The translations under genes and the position numbers were made by a program. Shown in pieces: positions 37,736-49,498 of a DNA stretch of 64,000 nucleotides. The stretch covers positions 372,001 through 436,000 of the forward strand of contig JAZKJV010008274.1 of NCBI GenBank assembly GCA_037367405.1, written 5' to 3'. Position 1 is the first letter of the stretch, and each line of letters begins with the position of its first letter. Below the pieces are notes generated by a model. That model did not search any database. It saw nothing but the letters and a program-made list of their open reading frames with translations, and was not told where the DNA came from. This stretch comes from Ottelia alismoides (taxonomy: Eukaryota > Streptophyta > Magnoliopsida > Alismatales > Hydrocharitaceae).

Positions 37736-39518
37736 TTACTTTAGCTATAATCTGAAAAATTTGAAAAATTTAAAACTTTTTGGCTAAGGTAAAATTCTTT
37801 GGACTAAGAGAACTCAAATGATTTCACGGCTTTTCGATATTATGTTACGCTATTTTTATAAAAATGTTTTCGAAAATGATTTTTCCTTTTTTTGAAAGAA
37901 TCTTTTGAAAATGTTTTAAAAAACTTTTTATTTGTGTGACATGGTTTTGAAAAATCTCCATCTCTTTTCAAGGAAAGTTGAGTTTAACTTGTGTTTTAAC
38001 CTTTATTAAAACCCATAAAAATAAGAAAAACCCAAAACCCTTTAAGAGTCATTAGTGACTACTAAACCCAATTAAGTAAGCCGCATCAGTGAGGGTTCGC
38101 CCTTAGCAGATTGGATGGTTTAGAGGACATCGCGCAAGGCCGCGTCCTCAAGCAACGGGCTTCGGCCTGTACTTACATCCATACTGGCTAAATTGCAGAT
38201 GCTCAATTGAGTTTAGGCAGTTCTAATATCTCTTGAAGCTCAAAAAAAAAATCTCTTGTTTTTAATGAAGAAGTTGGATTAATCCTCTACACTTACACTT
38301 TCACCCAGGATCTGAAATGCTCAAGGAGACTTAGCTTTTTGAGGTCTTTGAGATTTTAGGTTAACCAGCCTTAGCCATCAGGGTCATAGACTTAATCGTC
38401 CACATTCCCCTAGGTTTCTAGATTTGCATGCTATATTCCATGCTTAGTCTCAGACATAAAGAATATGATCAGCACATCACATGCATGACTGCGGTTTTTG
38501 ATGAGATGAGTTGATTTTTTTCACTAGAGGAATTGGTATGAGGAAGTCAAGTTTAGATTTGATCTAATGATGCTCGAGGATGGGATAAAATCTTTGGAGG
38601 CTTCATGAAACATGAGTGTCAACAATATTAGCCAATATGAGAACTTGGTTCTTATACTAATCTCTTGATATTGACCTAAGTGACAGGGTGTGAATAAAGT
38701 AAAAAAATGTTGATCAGTGTGTGCCAACTCTTGGTAAAAGCAGTGGAGCTAGCCAAAAATTATACAAGTCAATGAAATTTCAAAGAAAAAGCTCTCATTC
38801 CACAAAGTTACATATCAAAGAGCTTCCACCAAAGGCGAGCGCTCCCAAACTTTTCAAAGTGTCCACTTGGACCGCCGCTATTAGGACCAGGAGCTGGGCT
38901 TGCACTAAAAAAGGGCTCTGCATCGTAAATGCTACAAGTCTGGGTGTCGAAGGTACGATTGGTACTCAAAAGAGACACACCCCAGTGTACTCCCAGGAAA
39001 ACAAGTGCAGACGGCTCCAACTTCTCTTGACGGACGCACTAATCAACACCAAAAAAAAATGTGTTGCGTAAAAGGCACTAGAGAGAATCCTTGTTCCAAT
39101 GAGAGGGAGAGAAGAAATGACACAATCCCATGCCCTCTATTACTGGCCTTCCATCGACATGTCCTAAGTCTGACAACTAAAGAGACGGTGGATTGAACGC
39201 AAGATTTGATTTATTCCCTAGTGCTGAGGATTGGGTCCTTAGGAGATTTTCTCGGACCAAGACTTTGGGTGACGATTTGACTCTACTCTCGGAATCGCAG
39301 TCAACACTAAAATGTCATATCCTTTAGATTATATGTACATCAGAGAGAGTCTGGAGAAGTAGAGCAATTGGATGCCTCTTGATTAAGGCTGGGTTGAACT
39401 CTATGATTTTGGACCTCTTAAGTCGAGTCGACTTGATCAGATTGGATCCTGTACTCACATGCACAAGGGGGTTAATCCAGCTTATTCATTCTTTGGTGCT
39501 CGAGGACGAGCATCGCTT
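37736..39518 (+). other. 3' non-coding region of C
   Basis: AT-rich sequence to about 38040, then mixed-composition sequence with little obvious similarity to the 3' regions of E and D. A 116-codon ORF (38721-39071) shows no domain. Just before the PPT, GCTCG-AGGA-CGAGC (39498-39511) forms a tight hairpin. Confidence 0.5.
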
Positions 39519-39531
39519 AAGTATAGGGGGG
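39519..39531 (+). other. Polypurine tract of C
   Basis: AAGTATAGGGGGG abutting LTR start TGATGAAAC. Confidence 0.85.
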
Positions 39532-42414
39532 TGATGAAACCCAATTTCATCATCTTTATTTTCCATAATTAACCCCCTTGCTTAAAGTTGTGTCAATAAA
39601 ATCCTGTTAAAGTCTTGTTTTTATCAGAGTCCTTAATAAATTAAAAATCACAAAAAAATGGCAAAACAAAAATCTGTGGTATTTTTAGCCTTAAAAATAC
39701 CCTCCAAAATTTTTCGAGTCTTCATTTTATCTCATCTCCAGTTTTGGCCAACATGAAACTTGTAGATCCCATCAAGATCTACAACTTTCATGTTTTGAGT
39801 TTTCTCAAATTCGGCCATCTTGACACTCAAAAATTAATTTTTCTCTTTGAATAATGTGATTGGGCCACGTGGCCCATTCTGGGTGATCCACGTGGCCCGC
39901 CTCCCTTGACTTGTCCGCTTGCACCCTCAGCCGTCAGATCTCCTCCTGAGATCCAATGGCCCTGAGTCCTCCACGTTCGCTCATTTTTTTTAGCCGTCTG
40001 ATCTCCTTTAGGCCTTGATCACCGCCCTCCGTTAGCGCCTCTCTTGTAGGATGACACGTGGCTCATTAATGGTCGTTCGCTTTCGCCTGGGAGCGTTAAA
40101 TCTTAACCATTCATCCGCTCTCTGATTTCAACCCTCCGATCGCCTTTAGTAGAGCCCATCGCGTCCGCTCGTTCACGCCTCTCCCACAGTTTGCCACGTG
40201 GCTCACTATGCTCCTTCCGATCACCATCCATCTCAGTCGTTATAACCGCACCAACTCTCAACCGCCCGATCAACCCCCAGACTTCATCTTAGCCACTCAC
40301 TCCCGCCTTAATTTCCTTTCAACACGTGGCTCCATCATCTCCATCCGATCACACATCCAAGATCTAATCCTAACCGTCCCAACGTGCCCACACCAGGACC
40401 GTTGGATCGTGACACGATCCAACGGTCCGGACCTCGTCTTCCTCCTCCGGCAAGCTCCGCCTGAGCCCCGTGCCACGCAGACCTCCTCCATCCTTCTAAA
40501 TTTAGCCGCTTCACCTTACCATCTCACCTCTCCCTAACCACCCCACGTCCGAGCCCATTCCTCCATGATTCTCGCGCATATCTCCACTAAACTCGATCCA
40601 CTTCCAGTCACCCCATGCGCGCCCTTGAAACCCGCGACTCCACTCATCAGCTCCTCCATCACCACCTTTAAATACTCCCCTTCCACCGTCTGCCATCTCC
40701 GTCCACTGTTCCATGGGGCTTGGCCCAGCCCTCCGCCACCTTCCGGTGACAGGGGGAGGTGGCTGGATCGAGCAACGACGACCAATACAATCGGTGAGAC
40801 CCGCCGAGCTCCATGGCGGCGTTGCAGTGGCTCCAGCCCCGCTCGAGCTCCGAGGATTTGCCGACCTCGACGTGCGACGACCCCGAGCATCACCGTGATG
40901 CTCAGCCCAGGCATCCGCGCCGCCCAACTTTAGGTGAGACCTCCGACATCCTTGTGTATTTTCTTCCTTAGATTCGTAATTTTCTAAGCCTTTATACCCC
41001 GTCCTCGACCGCCATTAATCGCCTCCCGAGCTTCGCCTTTCAACCATCGTTCACGCACAACTCTCCGACCACTCCCCTATTCCGTCATAACCTCCATCAC
41101 CCCAAGCTTCCTCCTCCGCCGGGGGCGGAGGAGGACTCACTAAGGGCTTCACCTTCTTCGCTCCCCATGAGCCCTCCGTCCACCTCATCTCGCACGCACG
41201 CACGCGCTAACCCCCTTGTAGGTCAACCATCGCCAATGGCCGAACCTTGGGCAGAGCCAGGTTCTAGAGCTCCGCCTCCGGCAATCAGGCGTCGACGGTG
41301 CACTCCAGATGCTCCTGCAGCTTCTCCGACCTCGGATCTTCATCGCCGGATCATCAGCGCCAGTCTCCGAGCTTCATAGAGCACGGCGAGGCGAGGAGGA
41401 GCTCCAGGCCTCACGCCGGAGCTCCAATAACGCCGCCACCCTACGGAGGAGAAGACGGAGCAGATACCGTTGGATCTCGCCCCACGGCGGAGATCCAACG
41501 ACCTCAGAGGTGCCACGTCGACATCCCGGAGCGCGGAGGTTCGGTGGGACCGAGCCTGGCCCGAGGCGCTCTCGAGCTACCAAGTGGCTCGAGCCACCTG
41601 CTGTGGCCACCCGAAGCAGTGCCGAACCTCGCCCCCACCCGAGCCTGAGCTCACGTGCCTCACGCACGTGGGATCTAGGCTTATTGCATCGGTGCCCTTG
41701 CACCTTCCGCATATTACATCCATGTCGTGAAACACGTGGCACTCCCCGAAACTACCCCGAGCCTCATCGACACCAAGCGTGGAGGCTCGTGTATTCCAAG
41801 CCAAACCGAAGGAGTAGCGAGCCTCTACCGAGCCCGAGCCGCCCTCTGAGCCTGGATGGCACGTGCATAGCACGTGCCATCTGGGTAATTTATGTAGAAG
41901 CCCCGCCAACTCCTCCAAATTGCATTCAGGTCCTGTTATCACATGCCGTCCACGTGCACAGTGGGAATTTTACAATCACACCCCCGCAGGTTTCCATATT
42001 TGCAAAAATACCCATGTGCGTGAGGGTAATTTACAGGGAAGGCCCCTCTCCTTATTTTTATTACATTTTAGTCCCTCCTAGGGACCAGTTTGCAATTTTA
42101 TTTCATGTTTTCTTTCAGTTATGCCCCTGTCTTCTTTATTGTATATCTTGAGCCTCGAATCTCTGATTGAGGTGATTTCAGTTTCGTTTTGAAGCTCTCC
42201 TCGTCATCTTTATTATGGCATGCTTAGATTTTCATTTTTACACTATGATCTATAATGCATTATTTCATTATCTAAGTGTCCTGATTTCATTGTCTCTCAT
42301 GCCTACTACTTTTATAAAGGAAAATTGCTTCATTATCTGATTCTGTTTGACTCGTATATTTTATGACTTAAGTAATGATCATTTCGAGCATATTATTTAC
42401 ATTGCATTTCCTTG
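39532..42414 (+). repeat. 3' LTR of C, interrupted by D (2883 bp visible)
   Basis: It matches 33147-36025 with small differences. The GATC inverted repeat here (40396-40411/40413-40428) has 16 paired bases and a one-base loop, longer than in the other LTR. CCTTG (42410-42414) is the left target duplication of D; the undisturbed LTR has CCTTG at 36021-36025 followed by the sequence expected on the far side of D. Confidence 0.9.
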
Positions 42415-45400
42415 TGATGAATACTCATTCATCACTCTTTATTCTTATATTTTAGCTACAAAAACCTTTGCAAATGCATGTATATATTTGTAAATATAGA
42501 TAATTAGTAAAAAGCATGCATAGTGTAAAAAGTAATAATTAGCATGTTTTTGTGCAAAAATAAAAGAATAAAGATCAAAAAGAAAAAGAGGGAAATATTT
42601 AGAATAAATATTGAGCAACCTAACCCAAGGGAGGGCTCAGCATGGGCCTGACCGCATAAAAGCCAAAGTAGAGGGAGATAGGGGCTCATGTGTGTAAATA
42701 GAGTTGTAAATATAATAAAAATATTTTCCTCTAAAAATAGAAGAAAATGGGCTTGTAAATACTTGTATATATTTATAAATATAAAAATCAAAATAAAAAT
42801 AGAAAAAATAAAAAGAAAACAAAAACCTTCACCTTGTGCATATTCATCAGGTACATACACTCACCTATATTTATTTAACCTTAGAAATAAATAAAATTCA
42901 ATTCCATAAAATTTGTAAATATTCTATCTTTTATGGTGTAAATAAATAAAATAAAATAAAAACCATTAAAATAAAAACAAAATAAAAATAACAAAATTAA
43001 AAACCCAAAAATAAATTGTATATATACCATGTATATATATGTACATATGTATTTATTTACTCCTTATATATAAATAATAAAAATAAAATAAAAATACCCT
43101 TTTATTCCTAATTTTATACTATGAATAAATAAAATATAAAAGAGGAATAAAAATGCACAAAAATAACAAATTAAAAATCAAAAATTAAAAAGACATATTG
43201 TGTAAATACCTATATCTAACATAAAGTGTAAATACCTTATTTTTATTTTGAAAAATTAATTAAAAAACACAAAAAATAGAAAATATTAAAACAAAAATAT
43301 TTTATGTTTTGAGTTTTAATTAAATCGGCCATTTGCTATTTTTAATTTAATCTCACGGGTATTAGGCGGGCGACCCGATTTCTCCCGATTATTGCGCCTA
43401 AACCCGAACACCTCACGCTTAAACCCCGGGTCCGTGTCACTCACATCACATCCGACACCTTCGTCGGCACACTCGCCTCAGGGTCCGCGCTCCACATTGC
43501 CCTACCCGATCAAATCTTGCCGGACCTGCACCCATATAAAGGCTGAGCTCCGCCACTTCATTCCTCATCTTTGGCTCATTTCTTCAGCACCCAGTGACCT
43601 CCACCGTCTTGGCGAGAGTGACAGCTTGCTACAGAGGGTGTCATAGCGAGGAGGGAGCAAGGAACCACTGATCCGGCGAGTTTGCTCCGCCGTGCGCCGC
43701 CTGGAGGTAGCGCCAGAGCCACGAGCCACGACGACCCGCGAGGTTAGGACCTAGAGCACCAGCTGCTCGCCCACAGTCGACTCGACCACCCAGGTAGCCG
43801 TAGTTTCTTCTCTATTTCTCGAATTTTGATTTAGCCCCAAATCGCCCCGTCGCCGACCTTCGCTGATTCCGACCATCTCACCCTCCCGTTCGATCATCGG
43901 AATCCTCCATCGCACTCGTCTTCCTCCCATGCACGTTCTACGCCCCTCCGCTCAACCCAGCTCGCACAGGAGCTGGGGATTCGAGCTCCTCCGTCCACCT
44001 CTCGTCGGAGCTCGACCACCACGCCTCACCGTTTACTATCACCACGCCTAACGGGGTCGAGGCAGTTTCCCTCGACCCGCGAGTTTGCGGATGCACTTTG
44101 CAGGTACATCCAAGCCCATCTGAGGGCTTGGACCATTTGGTCCAGCAGCTCCGCCTCCGCCGGACTCACCAGAGCTTCTCGGAGCTCCTTCGAGTCATCG
44201 GAGGCCTCCATTCGACGCGGAAGGCTTCTACGCTCCTTTTTCGATCATCAGAGGCCTTCCAGGAGGAGACCAGCGCCGTCACGAGCCCGACGAAGTTCGC
44301 CGGAACCCAGTTCTTCCTCCATCCTTCAGAGACGTCCGATCGACCCCGAGCTCCAGTCTTGATCCTGACCGTCCATCCGAGGAGCGTCCAGTGCCTTCCG
44401 ATCTTGGGAGGGGCGATTTGGACCGTCGATGCCTGAGGTTTAGCCACAGCGCCCCTCCACCGTGCGATCTTCCACGTGGCATCCATCCGACGGCCTCATT
44501 AATAAAGGGTAATTTATCCCTTAGGCCCTTAGTTTAGTTTAATTTCGTTGCAGCCCTGTAAATATTTTTAGGATTTTATTTACGTTGGTACATTTGCACT
44601 CCGTCCCTTGTCTTGTTTGCTATTTGCATATATACCCCCACCTGTAGTGTGTCGCTTCGACACGTGTTTGATGGGATATTTGCGGATTTAGCCTTGTAGT
44701 TCTGGGATGTTCATGAATGAATGAATAGTTTTATATAATTGCATTTATACATCTGTGCGTGAGTTAATTGTGCATGTGTGCTTATTTGTGGGTAATTTAC
44801 AAACAAGTCCTCAGACTTTTGGTACCTGTTACCTAGTTCCAGAACTTTGTTTTGTTTACATATAGGTCCCTGAGTGCCCCTGACACGCGCTGCGTGCGTG
44901 ATTTCGTGGGATTTTTGCACCGGACCCCCCAGAACTTTGGGTATTTACGTACAGGTCCCTGTGCACTGAATCTAGGTTTTATTTTTGAATAAAATATCAA
45001 ACCTACTCCAAATTCCATGAAAATTGGACACATGGCTCCTGCCATATTGTAAAATTTTCTAAAATTTTTGGAGACATTTTTTCTTTTATTTGATATTTTT
45101 AAAAAATCAAAAACACCCTTTTCCTTACTGTTTGATTTGGAAAATCACAAAAAAATATTAAAACTTATCAAAAATTACAAAAAAATAGTTACTGTTTAGT
45201 TTGTTGGGTTTGATTTTTTGACCAATTTTGGTCATTTTTCATTTAATAAAACTCTTAAAAATTGAAAACATCTAAAAACTGATAAAAATTCTAATAAATA
45301 ATATAAAAATCCAACAATAATAATTAAGGTGCCTAAATTTTCCTTGTTTCTTTCTCTTTACAGGAAAATTACCTACAGGCTTATTGGGGACTTTTAGATA

Positions 45401-45915
45401 TTTTATCTAAATCCCTTAAGCTCGGCTGGACAGTGCCTTCATTTTCTTGCATTGTTTTATTTTTAGAAAATTAAATAAAAATCAGAAAAATCCTAAAAAT
45501 TCACTAAAAACAGTAAAAATCATAAAAAGCACAAAAACATTTTTATTTGAATTATTGACTGATTTTTGATGCCTTGAATAATTGCTTGAATTTGGTTGTC
45601 TCTTTAGTTTCCTTATTTTCTTAATTAATTAAAATTCCAAAAAAATTAAAAATAATTAAAAATCACCAAAAACACTTGTCTTTTATTTTATTTTTGAGAC
45701 TACTTCGTAGGCCGCGACGCCATCACGTGCTCCTAGTGTTCGACCCTGGTCGCTATATCAGGTTAAACTAATAGTAGGACCGCTATTTGATTTTGATTGA
45801 TTTTATTCGATTTTGGTGGTCTCTTTTTCTTGATTGACACACGAGCGATTGAGGTCGCAACGACCATTTGAGATATACCTGATCTTCCTCGCTTGCTCGA
45901 TTTTTCGTGTCATCA
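42415..45915 (+). repeat. 5' LTR of D (3501 bp)
   Basis: It starts TGATGAATACTCATTCATCA and ends GTGTCATCA. It pairs with 56344-59922. Compared with that copy it lacks about 81 bp at 43350 (57270-57350 in the 3' LTR). The first 900 bases are AT-rich, 43370-44500 is GC-rich, and the rest is AT-rich. ORFs within the GC-rich part recur in all copies because the copies are nearly identical. Confidence 0.92.
43535..43540 (+). promoter_or_regulatory. TATA box in 5' LTR of D
   Basis: TATAAA within CCCATATAAAGGCTGAGC. The same core is intact at 57535, 60138 and 62755. Transcription would be expected to start about 30 bases downstream. Confidence 0.65.
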
Positions 45916-45918
45916 GAA

Positions 45919-45936
45919 TGGCGCCGTTGCTGGGGA
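45919..45936 (+). other. Primer binding site of D (tRNA-Asp type)
   Basis: TGGCGCCGTTGCTGGGGA, three bases inside the LTR, with one transition from the usual site. Confidence 0.9.
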
Positions 45937-46437
45937 GCACGGCTTAGTAGTTTTTGATTTTTCTTTTTCATTTTCTCTTTGTTTTTTTTTTCGCGGCTTT
46001 CCGCGGCTCTTTCAGAGTCCGCGGCTTTTCACGGCTTTTTGTTTTTCTTTTATTTTTGTTTTATTTTGTTTTGCTTTATTTTCTCTTATTTTTGTTTTTG
46101 CCTGATTTCGAGTGTTTATTTTATTTGGCATTTTTGCACATATACCCTGTTTTATTTTCCTGCTATTATTTGATTATTTTATTGGTCTGACCACTTGTTT
46201 CTTTCTTGCGAGGGCCCGAGGATCGAGGCGGCAGCTTTCGAGAAGCCGGCGCAACCGCGAGACTCGGAGGCGGCTCCCTTCTGCACGGAGCCGCAGGAGA
46301 GCGTGAGAGAGAGGCTGAGTGGGAGAGGATTAGAGTAGGATTAGTTTAGACTTTATTTTTATTTTATTTGATTATTGTAATAATACAGGGATAGACTCAG
46401 ACACTTTGGACTTGGCCTGACTAGCGGGTCTGTTTTG

Positions 46438-46457
46438 CCGAGCACCGGTGTGCTCGG
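46438..46457 (+). promoter_or_regulatory. Leader hairpin of D, covarying with E
   Basis: CCGAGCAC, loop CGGT, GTGCTCGG: an 8-bp perfect stem followed directly by three more G. Compare 11230-11249. Confidence 0.65.
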
Positions 46458-47123
46458 GGGACCCTTAGGTTTTTCGCGGCTTTTCGCGGTTTTTGATTTT
46501 CTTCGCTACCTTTTACGGTTTTACGCGGTTTTTCTCAAGCCCCTAGATTTAGGATTTTCTGCTTGACTGTGTCGTAATTAGTAGGATCCCCACACCTAAT
46601 TATTTGCATATTCCTATAGTGTAATTAATTGGACCTACCAATAAATCACCAATAAAAATAACTGTCTCACTCCCTTCATAGCCTACGTGCCGTAGCCTGC
46701 CCTGCCAAGCGCTGCTCCTGAACTCGATGTGTCGGGAGGAGGAGGGGTAGACCGAGACCAGACCTTTAGCTTGAAGGATCGGTGACCAGTTAGACGGTTC
46801 TTCAAGTAGAAGTTGCGTGTTTAGGACTCGGGTTTTCACCGCTGCACCATATAGGTAGTTTCTTTTCTGTCTTTACATTTCTGCGCGGATCACTTGCATG
46901 TAGAGTGCTGGAGGTAGGTACGCATTTCTATCTTTGCATGCATCATTGATTTCATCATGCATCGGCTTTTTCATCTTCTCCCCCTGTTTTTGACTTAATA
47001 ACCAGGAGAACCGAAAAATTCGTGAGGCCCTTTGTTTTTTTTGAAAAATATTAAAAAGAAAAACCATAAAATTGGGACTGTTTAAGCTATTGACCCTAAA
47101 AGACACCTGATCTAAAAATTTGT

Positions 47124-47145
47124 CTTGGGGAGAGCAACCCCCTCA
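47124..47145 (+). promoter_or_regulatory. Conserved leader stem-loop of D
   Basis: CTTGGGGAGAGCAACCCCCT; GGGG pairs with CCCC. It lies about 290 bases upstream of the gag start. Also found in E and C. Confidence 0.55.
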
Positions 47146-47438
47146 TTGATTGGTTTGCTTGTGCGAGAGAGTGACCCGTTCACTGGGTAGAGCCCTCCGG
47201 TGCTATTCCCGACTGATTACCGACTCATTCGTGCGGGCAAGTCGGTTAGGGTAGCATCGAGTATCCCAACAGGTCACGTAATCGCTCTGATAGATTGTTT
47301 GTTCACCAAAATAAAATTTGACAAGATAATCTGACCGAGCCTTTACGGTCTTCAGCTCGCGTTGCGTTGGTGAACTGAGGGGTTTGTATTCTGATCATAG
47401 TTTCTCCAGATCCCATCCGCCTTACTCGCGAGATCACG

Positions 47439-49498
47439 ATGATGGGTAGACGATCTCTTAGGCAGCCTCTGGCTGCACCGCTTTCGGGCACGTCTAACCG
47501 TTCATCTAGGTTGGCTCGTGAGAGCCGAGACCAGCTCTCCGAGCCCGAGTATGATTCCGCCCTGTTCCCCCTCGACCCCCTTTCTTTCGGTTCTGAGAGA
47601 CATGAGCCAGAGGAGAGATTGGCAGATTTATCAGCACCTGAGTTCAGCTCATTTGATTTTGCAGACGCCATGGCCGGCAGTTCAGAGGATCGCTCCCGAG
47701 GTCCACAGCCTGAGCACTTTGTGTTGGACCAGGGTGCGATCAACTCCACCCTGATCGCCTCCCTCGAGACAGTTCAGCAGCAGTTGAGGGATCAGGGAGC
47801 ATTCATGCTTGATAAGAGGAGAGAGATGGAGCAGATGCGAGCAGAGAGAGATCAGAGGAGAGACGGGCCAAGGATCCCGGATGATGCAGATGCAGCAGCC
47901 GCAGCAGCAGCAGCCGCCGCAGCCGCGGCTGGAGGACCACCGAGACCGATGCGGGAGTTGCACAACCCCGGATCGACGCTGATGCACCACTGGGTCGTAC
48001 TTCCAGCTATCGTGGGGGACTTCAAGTTCCCCCCGAACACCTTGCAGTTACTCCCCCGCTTCCAGGGCTCGCCACTGAGGAGCCCCATCTCCACCTCCAG
48101 GAGTTCCTCATGATCTGCAGTACTGTCCACGATCGTCAGGTGGACCAGGATACGATTTGGATGACCGCCTTCCCCTTTTCCTTGGCAGACATAGCAACCA
48201 CCTAGCTGAAGCACTTGTGGAAGTTTGTCTACACTTGGGAGCAGCTCCGCACCGAGTACTTACACAAGTACTATCCACTCAGGCGGAACAATGCAGCGAG
48301 ATCCCTCATCAGCAACTTCTCCATGCTCCCCAACGAGCAGTTCCATGAGGCATGGGAGAGGTTTAGAGAGCTGATTGATCGATGCCCACACCACGACATT
48401 TCCAAGCCCAACCTTGTGCAGAGCTTCTTTAGCGGGCTGACACCAGAGCTACAGGGCTTGGTGAACGCTTCTTGTGGCGGGTCTTACTTCGCCAAGGATC
48501 ACGACCAGGTCTGGGCCATCTACGAGGAGATGGCCGAGAACTATATGGTGATGTCCCAGACCAGGTTGTACACTCAGGGCGGACCCCAGCAGCAGCCAGG
48601 ACACGTGCAGTACCAGAGGATAGCACGGGTCAATGCCGGTCCATCCAGTTCGTCCACATTAGCAGCAGCATAGGCAGAGTCTTCAGCTGCGGACATGGGT
48701 ATTATCAGCGAGAAGTTGGATCGGATGGAGCTGATAGAGAAGAAGCAGTGCCAGGGCATCACTCAGATGGAGCAGATGGCACAGACTCTGAGTGACATGA
48801 AGACCCAGCTCATGTGTCTCCAGGAGGCACAGACGGCTTCACAGCCCCGTCTTCAGTCGCGAGGCGATACCGACGGCAGCAGCAGCAGCTCGTCCCAGCG
48901 CTCCAGCTCACACCAGTAGCCTAGACAGGTTCACCTTGTATAGGCGGAGCCTTACCAGCAGCCGCAACCCACCTACCAGTCACCACCATCTCCAGACTTG
49001 CAGATGGTGGTATACCAGCCGGATCAGCCTTTGGCAGTGCTACCGCCACCCCAGTACGATGCAGAGCCGTTGATGGATGTCAACGAGATTTGGTATGACC
49101 GTCCTCAGCCTGGGATCCGACGAGACCATCCCGGATTCAGGTGGGGGAACGGTGGTGCCTAGCCCCAGCAACAGCCATCTGGTCAGGGAGGCCAGTACAG
49201 CCAGCAGAGAGATCACCAGCAGCAACAACAACCCCTAGTCTACCCTTTACAACAGCAGCAGCAGTCATCCTTCGTTCCTCGTCCCTATCAGTAGGGACAG
49301 TCTTGGAGGCGTGAGCAGCAGCCTCATCAGCATCAGCATCCTCCCACTTACCCCTCTCACCAGCAGCAACACCAGTTCCAGCAGCCTCACTACTAGAGAG
49401 GCTACCCATCAGGCTCCCATGGTCCACCATACGAGAGCCCCGCCTTAGACGACATAGCCCGCCTCCTCACGGACCAGCAGGCTACTTTCAGACGGGAG
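47439..49498 (+). pseudogene. gag: gag and Gln-rich linker of D, broken
   Basis: The start is the ATG at 47439 (MMGRRSLRQPLAAP). The N-terminal part ends with an Asp/Ala run (47878-47930), then HWVVLPAIVGDFKFPPN. A frameshift near 48066-48098 moves to the frame that continues EEPHLHLQEFLMICSTV, then SNFSMLPNEQFHEAWERFRE and FFSGLTPELQGLVNASCGGS, typical of plant Ty3 Gag. After about 48560 the protein becomes a Gln/Pro-rich linker. In that frame there are TAG codons at 48203, 48671, 48917, 48941, 49160, 49292 and 49394, and no TAA or TGA. The TAG at 48203 aligns with Trp in A; most others are in runs of CAG codons. No zinc knuckle was seen. Gag-type capsid function is inferred from family resemblance. 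Confidence 0.85.

Larger units (their letters stand above)
33147..42414 (+). mobile_element. Element C: non-autonomous Athila-like element without coding capacity
   Basis: LTR (33147-36362), PBS (36365-36382), 3.1 kb of internal sequence, PPT (39519-39531) and LTR (39532 onward, cut at 42414 by element D). The internal part has no Gag, protease, RT or integrase wording on any frame. It retains the leader stem-loop and the hairpin array seen in D and E. It fits the description of a large retrotransposon derivative (LARD). The target duplication on the left is GTCAC; the right end lies beyond D. Confidence 0.87.
45937..47438 (+). other. Untranslated leader of D
   Basis: 1.5 kb without coding domains. 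Pyrimidine-rich at first (45950-46190), then a GC-rich purine segment (46200-46330). It shares with E the word ATTGTAATAATACAGG (46374-46389), the hairpin at 46438, the GTAGAGTGCTGGAGG segment (46899) and the stem-loop at 47124. Confidence 0.65.

Noticed and set aside
38721..39071. 116-codon ORF in the internal part of C
   Set aside because: No recognisable domain, no counterpart in E or D, and flanked by non-coding sequence; likely chance.
44098..44436. 112-codon ORF in LTR of D that recurs at 60702-61040, with equivalents near 58.1 and 63.3 kb
   Set aside because: The copies are nearly identical DNA, so shared openness is expected. Two of the four are broken by TAG, the segment is GC-rich, and no domain is visible.
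44279..44482. 67-codon minus-strand ORF open in all four LTR D copies (also 58272, 60883, 63500)
   Set aside because: Arg/Ser/Gly-rich translation of GC-rich sequence; the copies are too similar for conservation to be informative.
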